Assembly (NCBI GenBank): GCA_963921825.1
Contig: OY997592.1
Location: 31,661,730-31,725,729 of the forward strand
Length of the DNA stretch: 64,000 nt
Origin: Erodium maritimum
Lineage: Eukaryota; Streptophyta; Magnoliopsida; Geraniales; Geraniaceae
Direction: 5' to 3'
The notes beneath the pieces are model-generated. The model saw only the letters and a list, made by a program, of their open reading frames with translations. It was not told the origin of the DNA and searched no databases. A program made the position numbers and the translations under genes. Shown piece after piece: positions 36,223 to 47,835 of this stretch; the stretch's first letter is position 1; the number at the start of each line of letters is the position of its first letter.

Positions 36223-36418
36223 TTAAATCAAATCACCCGACAGGGCATGATACAAAACATCCGGAATGATCATAACAACCCAATCAACTGTGTCCCACAC
36301 TAATGCATTACGAGCTATAACATGTGCTACCTTATTAGCTGAACGGTGTACAAACTGAAGCCTGCAACCTGTCATATTGCGGAGTAAATCTCTGCAATCC
36401 TGCACCACTAAGCCAAAT
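36223..36418 (-). pseudogene. LINE ORF2 C-terminal tail (end of RNase H)
   Basis: Minus-strand frame beginning FGLVVQDCRDLL and including FVHRSANKVAHVIARNAL, then a stop at 36223 followed by a short 3' UTR. This is the last part of the RVT_3 RNase H domain. Its upstream half is at 53504-53800, on the far side of the nested Copia. Confidence 0.9.
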
Positions 36419-36746
36419 TGTTAGTCTTAGTGTCCGTAGTTCAATCATAAATGTCCAAATGTATGTATCATCATTAGCAATAAAATTAAAACGGCTTTAT
36501 ATTACTTATGTGTTGGAGTAATATATCGATGTGTGTTTTGATCTATGCCCACAATGCGAATAGAACCACAGATCGAGATAGATCACACTCGATGGGTCCC
36601 TAGTCAACAAATCTCCACTAGAAGCGACTAGTATGAAATATGGCTCTTCATGGCTTATGTTCTGTTAGTCATTGGAATGAGATTCCGGAGTCTGATCATA
36701 GATATCATGTGGGGACATGATATTGGACGACCCGACATGAATATGT

Positions 36747-38434
36747 TGTTAGTCTTAGTGCCCGTAGTTCAATCCTAAATGTCCAAATGTATATATCATC
36801 GTTAGCAATAAAATTAAAGCGGCTTTATATTACTTATGTGTTGGAGTAATATATCGATGTGTGCTCTGATCTATGCCCACCATGCGAATAGAACCATAGA
36901 TCGAGATAGATCACACTCGATGGGTCCCTAGTCAACAAAGCTTCACTAGAAGCGACTAGTATGAAAGATGGCTCTTTATGGCTTACGTTCTGTTAGTCAT
37001 TGGAATGAGATTCCAGAGTCTGATCATAGATATCATGTGGGACATGATATTGGACGACCCGCCCTGAATATGTGCCATAGATTAAGTCATGAACATATTT
37101 AGTGTTGTAGCTTGTCATGTATCCTTAGACCAAGGAGTCTTTGTGATCGCTATGTAGTCAACAACTGAGTTTGACCTGAGCCTAACGTTGTCCGTAACAG
37201 GGCTTCCATAACGGCCAGGATTGGCTTGGGGACGGGCTACATGAGTGACACGAAAGACGGCTAGGGGATTTATCCCTCATACTGAGGTATGGGAAAGATA
37301 TCGGTTCTCGGCCACTTGATCGAGAGTGACTGGAAGAATAGCATGGCCATGCACATGATACTGGGTATCATATCTTCAGTCATCTCACATATCAAGGAAC
37401 GGTGATTGAGAATAATAAGGATGACGGCTCTATGCCTTATCTCAATCAGGATATCGGAGATAAAAGGATAATGACAGGGACGACGGAAAGGTTAGAATCG
37501 ACAGGGTCGATTCGCTATGCAGTGTCAGGCAATACTAAAGTCTCGTTAGTTGCCACTTAAATAGGATCAAGTAAAATGGGATTTTACGTTGATCTATTGA
37601 CATGCATAAACCTAAGGGTCACACCGGAGGATGAAACTCATTGACACATATATGGAGAATGGCCAAAAGGGAGTTGTCTCGGGATATGACCAAAACTGGG
37701 TTTTGGGTCATGTGCCCGTAAGTGAATAGGACTTCACAGATCGAGACAAGGCTTGGAGTCTTGGGATTGATCGCGTCGGATAATGTTGGACATTTCCGGT
37801 ATGGAAGGCTTGGAGGCGATGAGCGAATCACGGGACCTCGTTGGAAATGGCCGCGGGCCATGTTCCAAGAGGCCCATGAAAGGCCCATGCAACCAAGGCC
37901 CATGGAACTAATTAATCAAGTCTTGATTAATTAGTACTAAGTAAGCAAGACAAGGATTAAGGTGTTGGTGATTCACCACCTAACCCAATCTTGTCTTGCC
38001 ATACTTTGTCCTATTTACACCTTACTTGACACCATACTTGTCCCATGCCTTTAGTTGGACAAGTATGGGTTTTGTTATGTTTAAGTCATCTTTTTTCAAC
38101 ATAACAAACACAAGACAAGAATAGGAAACACATTTTCTCTCCCTCTTCCATGGCCATTTCGGGTTTGGCTAGTTTCCTCCTCCATTTTTGTGTTCTTGAG
38201 TCCTCAAAGAGAAGAACTACGTGGCTTTGATTCCCATGTGGATACGTAGGCGTCTTGGAGACTCAAGCCAATCATTCGTTAACCGGTGTTCTTGTTTTGG
38301 TAAGAACTAGTGCTGAATTTTTCTCTTGTGAATCCATTCTTTGTTAGTTGTTTCATGGTTTTAATCGTCTCTTGGTTTTCATTGATTTTCCGCTGCGAGT
38401 TGGTTCATCTCCAACCCTACCTCGAGACCCAACA
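36747..38434 (+). repeat. Copia solo LTR (1688 bp) with TATGT target duplication
   Basis: Complete LTR from TGTTAGTCTTAG to GAGACCCAACA, flanked by TATGT on both sides (36742-36746 and 38435-38439). It is inserted in the older LTR that starts at 36419. It differs from the LTRs at 26811 and 33580 by roughly ten bases, so it is somewhat older than that insertion. The lack of an internal region indicates LTR-LTR recombination. Confidence 0.93.
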
Positions 38435-39849
38435 TATGTGCCATAGATCAAATCATGAACACATTCATTGTCGTAGCTTGTCATGTATCCTTAGACCAAG
38501 GAGTCTTTGTGATTACTATGCAAGAAACAACTGAGTTTGGCCTGAGCCCAACGTTGCCTATGACAGGGTTTCCATAACGGCCAGGATTGGCTTGGGGACC
38601 GACTGCATGAGTGTCACGAAAGACGGGTAAGGGATTTATCCATCATACTGCGGTATGGAAAGATATCAGTTCACGGCCGCTTGATCGAGAGTGACTGAAA
38701 GAAAAGCATGGCCATGCACACGATAATGGGTATCATATATTCGGTCATCTCACATATCAAGGAATAGTGATTGAGAATAATAAGGATGACGACTCCATGC
38801 CTTATCTCAATCAAGATATCGGTGATAAAAGGATAATGACAAGGACGACGGAAAGGTTGGAATCGATTGGGTCGATTCGCTATGCAGTGTCAAGAAATAC
38901 TAAAGTCTCGTTAGTTTCCACTTATATAGGATAAAGTAAAATGGGATTTTACGTTGATCTATCGACATGCATAAACCTAAGGGTCACACCGAAGGATGAA
39001 ACTCATTGACACATTTATGGAGAATGACCAAAAGAGAGTTGTCTCGAGACATGACCAAAACTGGGTTTTGGGTCATGTGCCCGTAAGTGAATAGGACTTT
39101 GCGGATCGAGAAAAGGCTTGGAGTCTTGGATTGATCACGTCGGATAATGTTGGACATTTCCAGTATGGAAGGTTTGGAGGCGATGGGCACGTCACGGTTT
39201 GTGCTCGGGGTTTGGGTGCTCGAACCCGATTCGTCGTCTAATCCCGCTTTCGAACAGTTCAAGTTTAAAGGTCAACTTGTCGTTATTTGGACTCTACCGT
39301 TTCTGAGTATAAGTTTTACCTGTTAAAATCAGAATGGGACTTCGCCCGAGAAGACCAGGGTCGAACCCAGATTTGGATTTCGTGGACTTCGCCCTAGAAG
39401 ACGGTGTTGGCCCGGTCGTCAGCAGCTAGGAGACGCTGATGTGGTATCGTCTTGAGGTAGGGAAAAGTAGCCGGATCTCGGCCCTGACTAGGGAAAGTTA
39501 ACAGTAGAATTGCATGTGACACCGGGGTGTCGTGGGTTGAGTAGGTTTATTTAAATATTAGAAAAGCATGATACGGGAATGTAGCGAATATTGGAAATAC
39601 ATGTGACACTTAGTAGTGTCGTAGGAGCAGAGAACTTAGCGTTATTAGAATTACTGTAGGCATATGACCATGCCCGGAGGTTAATTGCGAACTTATCGAG
39701 ATTAGGAGTACTGGAGGCATATGACCATGCCCGGAGGTTGATTGTGAAACTGTTGATATTAGGACTGTTGGAGGCATTGGTTATGCGGAGGTTGATTGTG
39801 TATTTTTGTGTCTTTGGTGGCCTTGAGGGCCCGTGTATTATTGTTGAGT

Positions 39850-40555
39850 TTTGGTTGGCCGTGAGTGCCCGTGGGGTTGTTGAACCCGTGTCTTTACCTT
39901 TGGTGTTTTGGGTGGCCATGAGTGCCCGTGGGGTTGTTGAATCCGTGTCTTTACCTTTGGTGTTTTGGGTGGCCATGAGTGCCTGTGGGGTTGTTGAACC
40001 CGTGTCTTTACCTTTGGTGTTTTGGGTGGCCATGAGTGCCCGTTGGGTTGTTGAACCCGTGTCTTTACCTTTGGTGTTTTGGGTGGCCATGAGTGCCCGT
40101 GGGGTTGTTGAACCCGTGTCTTTACCTTTGGTGTTATGGGTGGCCATGAGTGCCCGTGGGGTTGTCGAACCCGTGTCTTTACTGTTGGTGGTTTGAGTGG
40201 CCGTGAGTGCCCGTGGGGTTGTTGAACCCGTGTCTTTACTGTTGGTGGTTTGAGTGGCCGTGAGTGCCCGTGGGGTCGTTGAACCCGTGTCTTTACTGTT
40301 GGTGGTTTGAGTGGCCGTGAGTGCCCGTGAGTTACAGTTGGTGTACCTTGGGAGGCCGTGAGTGCCTGTGGGGCTGTTGAGTCCGTGTTTTACTGTTGGT
40401 GTATCGTGGGAGGCCGTGAGTGCCTGTGGGGCTGTTGAGTCCGTGTTTTACTGTTGGTGTATCGTGGGAGGCCGTGAGTGCCTGTGGGGCTGTTGCGTCC
40501 GTGTTTTACTGTTAGTGTCTTGGGTGGCCATGAGTGCCTGTGAGTGTTGAACCTG
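39850..40555 (+). repeat. 57-bp minisatellite, Gypsy A 5' LTR
   Basis: About 12 units of GGGGTTGTTGAACCCGTG, then TTTACCTTTGGTG and TGGCCATGAGTGCCCGT; later units drift in length. The core unit is 57 bp (19 codons), so an open frame persists on both strands across the array. Confidence 0.92.
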
Positions 40556-40619
40556 TGTTGTTACTGGTTGTTGAATTTTCTTGTGATTGTGATTGTGATT
40601 GTGGTTACCTGAAGTTGGG

Positions 40620-40810
40620 AGTGCGATAGGTCGACAGCCTGATCCGACTTGGTGTCGATGAATTGCGATAGGTCGACAGCCTGATCCGACTTGGTGTCGA
40701 TGAATTGCGATAGGTCGACAGCCTGATCTGACTTGGTGTCGATGAATTGCTATAGGTCGACAGCCTGATCCGACTTCGTGTAGAGGAATTGCGATAGGTC
40801 GATCCTTGAC
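40620..40810 (+). repeat. 42-bp minisatellite, Gypsy A 5' LTR
   Basis: About four to five units of GATAGGTCGACAGCCTGATC then CGACTTGGTGTCGATGAATT. The unit is 42 bp (14 codons). Confidence 0.92.
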
Positions 40811-43800
40811 CTGATTGAGATTGATAACTGGGCTTGAGGGAGGTCACTGAGCAGTTGGCAGCTGGTTTGCGATCCTTTGTGATCTTGGTTGGTGTGCGAT
40901 CCTTTGTGATCTTGTTTGGTGTTGCGTAGCTTTCTTTTGAGTCCTTGGAAGAGGTCGTGATCGTTGTGTCGGGTCTACTTTACGGGTCAGAGTGTTGAGT
41001 TGGTCAAGGAAGGTAACAGTGGGTGTATGTTCAGTCAGAGTACTTGGGTTGGGGACAATGTTCCCCGGTGTTGACTTTGTTATTGGTGTTACCGGCATTG
41101 TCTGCTAATTATGCCGTAGTCAGTCTGTTATCCGTGGTGGTGAGCGAACGCTCACCCCTAGCTGCTTTTCCTACAGGTACCGGTCGCAGGTTGGACTAGG
41201 TGTAAAGCTTGACGAGCTAGGAGCGAGATTCTGGGTTTTACTTTGAGTCTAGCGACGGATACCTTGTTTTTGTCCACTTGTTGGGACCGACTTTGAGTTG
41301 TAAATATTATTTTGTTGAACTAAACTGGTATTTTAAAATGTTTAAATGGAAAAGGTTTCAAAGTGTTTATTATTTTAAATGTTCGCGTCCCGAGTTCGGT
41401 TTACTGAAATTGGGGCGTGACAGCTTGATATCAGAGCTCGAGGTTTCACACCTCGGACTGTACGTCAATTAGGTGGGGAGAGTCGAGTCGGTAGAGTCCC
41501 GTCGTACGTTGGGTACGCAGGTCGGGAACCGTGTGTAGACCCGTTGTGTTGTGAGTCCTGCTTGTGTTTGTGTGTGTGTGCAGTATGGGGTTACTGGCTT
41601 ACTGTTTGTGTGTTGCCGCGTGAAATTTTTTTGAACTGTCACGACTCGACTCAGGGGCGCCCCTGTGGTCGAGCGTGAAGGTGTTGACGTCAAGTGGGTA
41701 CAATGTAGTTCGGGGACGCCTGGACCGGGTTGTAATTACCTGATGTTAAGAAATGGGGTTTTGTAATGAAAAAGAGAAAGTTTTTAAATTGATTGGCCCG
41801 GTGGGCGTGTTGTGAAGTTTTGTTTGGCCCTGTGGGCGTGCTTGTTTAAGTTGGTTGGCCCGGTGGGCGTGTTACGACTTTGGTTGGCCCTGTGGTCGTG
41901 TGTGTGTGGGTTGATTGGTCCGGTGGGTACGTTTTGATTTTGGTTAGTCCGGTGGGAGCGCTTTGATTTTGGTTGGCCTGGTGGGCGGGTTTTCGGTTTG
42001 TTTGGCCGCGTTGGCTTGTGGTTGACTTTGGGTGAGTTGTGTTTTGGTCTTAATTTGTTATAAGTGTGTCGTTGGTGTGGTGGTCAAATGTCTGCGACGC
42101 ACAAGCGTGCGGGTCGCTAGGAGAAGGATAGGATGCGAGTGTCCTAGGATCGACGTGACGGTGTGTTGGGTGTGAAATCATCACCGCTACGGGACGGGTC
42201 TTGGACCGGCCCGATAGAAAACGTGGTTGGAGCCTCTGTTTTGGCCCGGAATGGGGCACGACCCATGTGGCGTGCCGGCCCGGTAGGTGGCACGGTCCAT
42301 TTGGCGTGCCGGCCCGGTAGGTGGCACGACACGACTTGGATGCCGGCCCGGAAGGTGGTACGGCCCGGGTCAGTAGCCGGCCTGGTCCAGTAAGCCGGTT
42401 TCAATTGTTTTGTGGTTGTTTCGTTGTACGGTTAGGTTTTTCGTTGCGTGGCTTAGTGTGCGCTTGTGCGGCTTATTTGAGGGTTCGCTTACGTATTATT
42501 TTAATTGAAGTATTACTAGTGTGAGCAATGGTGTGTGCTCAGTTGAGAGCGTGATCCCCGTCTTGAGGTTTCCCTACGTGATCGGGTTTTTGGGTGATTG
42601 AGGTTGTGAACAATAGTGATTACTGAATTGAGGAAGTGTTTCCCGTGTCGAGGTTTATCTTACGTAAGCGAGTACTTGAGGTATTGATGGCGTGAGCAGT
42701 GTGACGTTTGGCATCAGGTTTTGAGGTAGTGGTTTGCCCGATTAGATCGGTAAGTCTTTGGTGCGTTACTAGTATGCCATAATCGAACGGATGTCCGTGG
42801 AGGTGAGCGCAACGCTCATCCCCTTTACTACTTTTCCCGCAAGGGACGAGTAGCGAACACTGGTTTGATTGCGGAAAGTTATAAGTAAATGCATAGAGGA
42901 CCGAGTGAGGGTTTGTGCTAGACTTTACCAGAGTAACTAATGGAGTGGTTTTTCGGTCTCTGCTTGAGCCTCATTTCTGTTGGATACCGGGGCATCACAC
43001 TCGTTTGTGTCGTCAAGTTGTGATGAGATGTTGGGGCTGAGTTTAGAGCCGTTGAGTCCACCCCTGCGTCTGGACACGCCGGTTGGTGGTGGTGTGGTGT
43101 TGACTAGAGTCTGTCGTGCCTGCGAAATCAGAGAAGCGAACTGACACAGGAGGTTCGAGAGAGGGCTCAAGAACCCTGAAGCTGGATCGAGTCCTTAAAC
43201 CGAGGATTCGGGTAGGTTCGGAGTTGGTGGGCACGACGACGGTAGTGGAGCGAGGTTTTAGAGAGACTACAAGGATCCGTGAGGATCGGAAACGACTGGG
43301 CTTGTGCGTGTATCCGTGGGAAGGATACTTACGAAATGACAATCTTTAATGTAATCTTGGGAGTGGATTGGCTGGCGAAGTACATAGCCAATATCGACTG
43401 TCGCAGACGACAAGTGACGGTGTCAACGGGCAACACGAGAGGTTCGTGTATTCTTGGCAGTGGGAGCGGAGTTCTCTTGTCGGCTTGTCCGCAGTAAAGG
43501 AAGTATCGGTCGTGCAGAGCCGAGAGTTACCGCGAGAGGCGTGCGAGTTCCCCGAGGTCTTCCCTGAGGAGTTGAGCGGGTTGCCACCAGTTCGTGAGGT
43601 GGAGTTCGGGATTGACCTGGTGCTGGGAACGGCAGCGATATCGATGGCGCCTTACAGGTTCGCGCCAACCGAGTTGACCAAGCTGAAGAGTCAGCTCGAG
43701 GAACTTCGGGAGAAGGGGTTTATTCGTCCGAGCACATCGCCGTGGGGAGCGCCATCACTCTTCGTGAAGGAGAAGAGTGGAGAGCTTCGGATGTGCATGG

Positions 43801-46800
43801 ACTACCGGAAACTGAACCGGGTTACGGTGAATGACCGATACCCGATGCCGAAAATTGACGACTTGGTCGACCAGTTGAGAGGGTCGACGTATTTCTCGAA
43901 GATCGACCTGCGATCCGGATACGACCAGTTGCGAGTCCGAGAGGGGGACGTCTTGCATTCCGGACATGCTATGAGCATTACGAGTTCTAGGTGACGACGT
44001 TGGACTGCCGAACGCACCTACAACGTTTATTGATCTGATGAATAGTATATTCCGGCCGTTCTTAAATCAGTTTGTGGTGGTGTTTGTAGACGACAAAGAT
44101 CCGGGAGAGAGTTGTCGGCGGTGCTGACGCCGAGGGCTGGGATCGTTGTACTAATTGGGAGTTACGGTATCGCGGAGGTTTGTACATACCGCGTGACGGC
44201 GGAGGCGACGAGCTGCGAGAGTCGCAGCATTCGCGTCTAACAGTGCACGTGAATGGCACTAAGGGGAGCGCGACATCAGGTGGCATGTCTAGTGGAGCAG
44301 GATGCGGAGAGCGACCGTGGGACTAGTATCATGGTGCCTCACTCGTCGGCAGGTGAGAGCCGAACATCAGCGTCCCGCTGGTTTACTGCAACCACAACGG
44401 GTTGCATGATGGAAATGGGGGCACGTCACGATGGATTTCGTGAGCGGTCAGCCGAGTTCGCCTACAACAACAGCTTTTAGGCCAGTATCATGATGGCACC
44501 GTTCGAAGCATTGTATGGTAGGCTGTGTCGATCGCCCGTGTGCTGGGCAGAAGTGAGGAATAAGAGTTTACCGGGTCTAGGACTGGACCGAGAGACAGCT
44601 GATTCGGTCGTGCCGAAGCATGAGCGGTTGAAAACCGCGCAGAGTCAACAGGAGCTATGCTGACCGACGGCGCCGACCTCTCGAGTCAGCAGTCGGTGAT
44701 CATGTATCCCAGGAGGTGAGTCCGAAAGATGGACTAATGCGTTTCAACCGCGACGGAGGCGGGTTAGCCCCGCGGTGTGTCGGGCCTTTCGAGGTCTTGA
44801 GTACGTCATTGAGTGGGCAGATGTCGAGGTAACGGGTGATGTCTTGTACGAGGACAAACCGGTTTGGGAAATGGATCCACGAGAGCAGGTCCTACGCGGA
44901 AGGGTTATCCGCTTAGAACGGGTGTAGTGTCGGCACCACGAGGCTGAGTCGACTTGGGGTACTTCTGTTTTAAATTTCGTGGACGAAATTCTTTTAAGAG
45001 GGGAAGATTGTGAAGACCGCTTCAGTAAAAAAGGATAATTTAATTAAATTGTCATCGTTTGGAACGTCGAGGTTGAAATCTAAATCGGTTTTGGTAAAGG
45101 CGAGGCTTAAATTCGATTTAAATCCTTAGTCGTGTAAAAAAAAAAGTAAAGGGTTTTGGGCTGGACCGGGCCAAGTTGCTGACCCGGCCCAGGCTCCTGA
45201 CCCGGCCAACGCCACGGGTTTAAAAGCATCGTTTTTAGGGTTTCAACCCATTTTTTTTTCTTCTCTGTACGCAGCCGAACTCCCCCCCTCTTCTCTGATT
45301 TCGGTTCCGTCTTCCCCCTTCTTCGTTCGCATGCGCGTCCACCTCCCTCTCATTCCCTTCTCCGTTGAACCCAAAAGCCGCCGGCGTTCATCTCTTCCCC
45401 CATCGCTGCGCAGCCGAACCCGTCGAGCCTCCCTTTTCCCTCGTCTCGAATCCCGACCACCTCCTCCCTTGACCTCAGCCTCTCCGGCGGACCAGGCCGC
45501 CACCGACCGAGTCTCTCTCTCCGTCTAACCCACGACCGCCACTCGCCGGAACCTCGCCCCTCAAACCGAGCTCTCATCCTTTTCTGGTGCTTCACCGGAA
45601 CGCCGCCGAGTCCCACCGTCGTCGTGCACGGCCCGAGCCGTGGCAGTTTCGCCGGCGTGCACTCAGATCCGGGACAGACCCGTTCGTCTTCGTCCAGATC
45701 TGGGACGGGCGAGAGACCCATGTGCTCCGTCGTGCCCCGCCGCCCTTACTTCCCTACGGTGAGCTACCACCGTGAGTCCTCGGCCGGCGACGTTTTCGCC
45801 GCTGGCCGGTCGAGTTTTTGACCGAAATACCCCTGCTTCCTTCTTCTATTTTTGCTCTCCGAACATTTTCTGGATCTGTACGATCGTGTTTAATCAAACA
45901 AGAAAAACCTTTGTATTATCTGCTAAGAGTAAAAAAATTTGGGTTTCTGTTGATTTTGGGACTAGTTTTGAATCGGAGAGAGAAAAAGGAAAGGAAACGC
46001 CTTTTTAAATTAAGAAGGGTTAAAAGCTGTTGTAAAACGAAAATCCGTTAAGTAAAAAGGATTGTATTTTGGGACTTGACCCGATCTGTTGAATGTTGAA
46101 CGTGGAAAGAATAACCGGGCTGTTGAAACGGAATTAGGACGGGTTTAAAAGCAGAACGCTGAATCGGGCGTCTCGGGAATCGTGTCACGAAACCCGTACC
46201 TCGGGTTCTGTGCCTCGGAACCCGCAACTCGAAAACCGTACATTGGAATCCGTGCATTGGGAATCATGCACCTGGTTTTGTGCTCGGGGTTTGGGTGCTC
46301 GAACCCGATTCGTCGTCTAATCCCGCTTTCGAATAGTTCAAGTTTAAAGGTCAACTTGTCGTTATTTGGACTATACCGTTTCTGAGTATAAGTTTTACCT
46401 GTTAAAATCAGAATGGGACTTCGCCCGAGAAGACCAGGGTCGAACCCAGATTTGGATTTCGTGGACTTCGCCCTAGAAGACGGTGTTGGCCCGGTCGTCA
46501 GCAGCTAGGAGACGCTGATGTGGTATCGTCTTGAGGTAGGGAAAAGTAGCCGGATCTCGGCCCTGACTAGGGAAAGTTAACAGTAGAATTGCATGTGACA
46601 CCGGGGTGTCGTGGGTTGAGTAGGTTTATTTAAATATTAGAAAAGCATGATACGGGAATGTAGCGAATATTGGAAATACATGTGACACTTAGTAGTGTCG
46701 TAGGAGCAGAGAACTTAGCGTTATTAGAATTACTGTAGGCATATGACCATGCCCGGAGGTTAATTGCGAACTTATCGAGATTAGGAGTACTGGAGGCATA

Positions 46801-46929
46801 TGACCATGCCCGGAGGTTGATTGTGAAACTGTTGATATTAGGACTGTTGGAGGCATTGGTTATGCGGAGGTTGATTGTGTATTTTTGTGTCTTTGGTGGC
46901 CTTGAGGGCCCGTGTATTATTGTTGAGTT

Positions 46930-47585
46930 TTGGTTGGCCGTGAGTGCTCGTGGGGTTGTTGAACCCGTGTCTTTACCTTTGGTGTTTTGGGTGGCCATGA
47001 GTGCCCGTGGGGTTGTTGAATCCGTGTCTTTACCTTTGGTGTTTTGGGTGGCCATGAGTGCCCGTGGGGTTGTTGAACCCGTGTCTTTACCTTTGGTGTT
47101 TTGGGTGGCCATGAGTGCTCGTTGGGTTGTTGAACCCGTGTGTTTACCTTTGGTGTTTTGGGTGGCCATGAGTGCCCGTGGGGTTGTTGAACCCGTGTCT
47201 TTACCTTTGGTGTTTTGGGTGGCCATGAGTTCCCGTGGGGTTGTCGAACCCGTGTCTTTACTGTTGGTGGTTTGAGTGGCTGTGAGTGCCCGTGGGGTTG
47301 TTGAACCCGTGTCTTTACTGTTGGTGGTTTGAGTGGCCGTGAGTGCCCGTGGGGTCGTTGAACCCGTGTCTTTACTGTTGGTGGTTTGAGTGGCCGTGAG
47401 TGCCCGTGAGTTACAGTTGGTGTACCTTGGGAGGCCGTGAGTGCCTGTGGGGCTGTTGAGTCCGTGTTTTACTGTTGGTGTATCGTGGGAGGCCGTGAGT
47501 GCCTGTGGGGCTGTTGCGTCCGTGTTTTACTGTTAGTGTCTTGGGTGGCCATGAGTGCCTGTGAGTGTTGAACCTGTGTTGTTAC
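46930..47585 (+). repeat. 57-bp minisatellite, Gypsy A 3' LTR
   Basis: Same unit as at 39850-40555, with one fewer unit in the terminal variant block and scattered base changes. The two arrays have therefore diverged in copy number since insertion. Confidence 0.92.
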
Positions 47586-47644
47586 TGGTTGTTGAACTTG
47601 CTTGTGATTGTGATTGTGATTGTGATTGTGGTTACCTGAAGTTG

Positions 47645-47835
47645 GGAGTGCGATAGGTCGACAGCCTGATCCGACTTGGTGTCGATGAATTGCGATAGGT
47701 CGACAGCCTGATCCGACTTGGTGTCGATGGATTGCGATAGGTCGACAGCCTGATCTGACTTGGTGTCGATGAATTGCGATTGGTCGACAGCCTGATCCGA
47801 CTTCGTGTAGAGGAATTGCGATAGGTCGATCCTTG
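47645..47835 (+). repeat. 42-bp minisatellite, Gypsy A 3' LTR
   Basis: About four to five units matching 40620-40810, with a few substitutions. Confidence 0.92.

Larger units (their letters stand above)
39198..41422 (+). repeat. Partial 5' LTR of Gypsy A
   Basis: Very similar to 46278-48456 and ends GGGGCGTGACA. It corresponds to the 3' two-thirds of the complete LTR. It contains both the 57-bp and 42-bp minisatellites. Confidence 0.92.

Noticed and set aside
39551-40196. Long overlapping open frames on both strands as new genes
   Set aside because: They are produced by the 57-bp minisatellite, whose unit is a multiple of three. The same frames recur at 46630-47275 and have no domain.
39850-40560. 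CRISPR-like array
   Set aside because: Units are contiguous with no unique spacers, and this is plant nuclear DNA inside an LTR; it is a minisatellite.
42050-42524. Repeated GGCCCGGTAGGTGGCACG segments as a GC-rich regulatory island
   Set aside because: They are short repeats in the reduced interior of Gypsy A with no link to a host promoter.
45331-45821. Basic, Ser/Arg-rich frames as a host gene
   Set aside because: They lie within the 3' LTR of Gypsy A and come from a GC/CT-rich leader-like stretch; frames are open on both strands.
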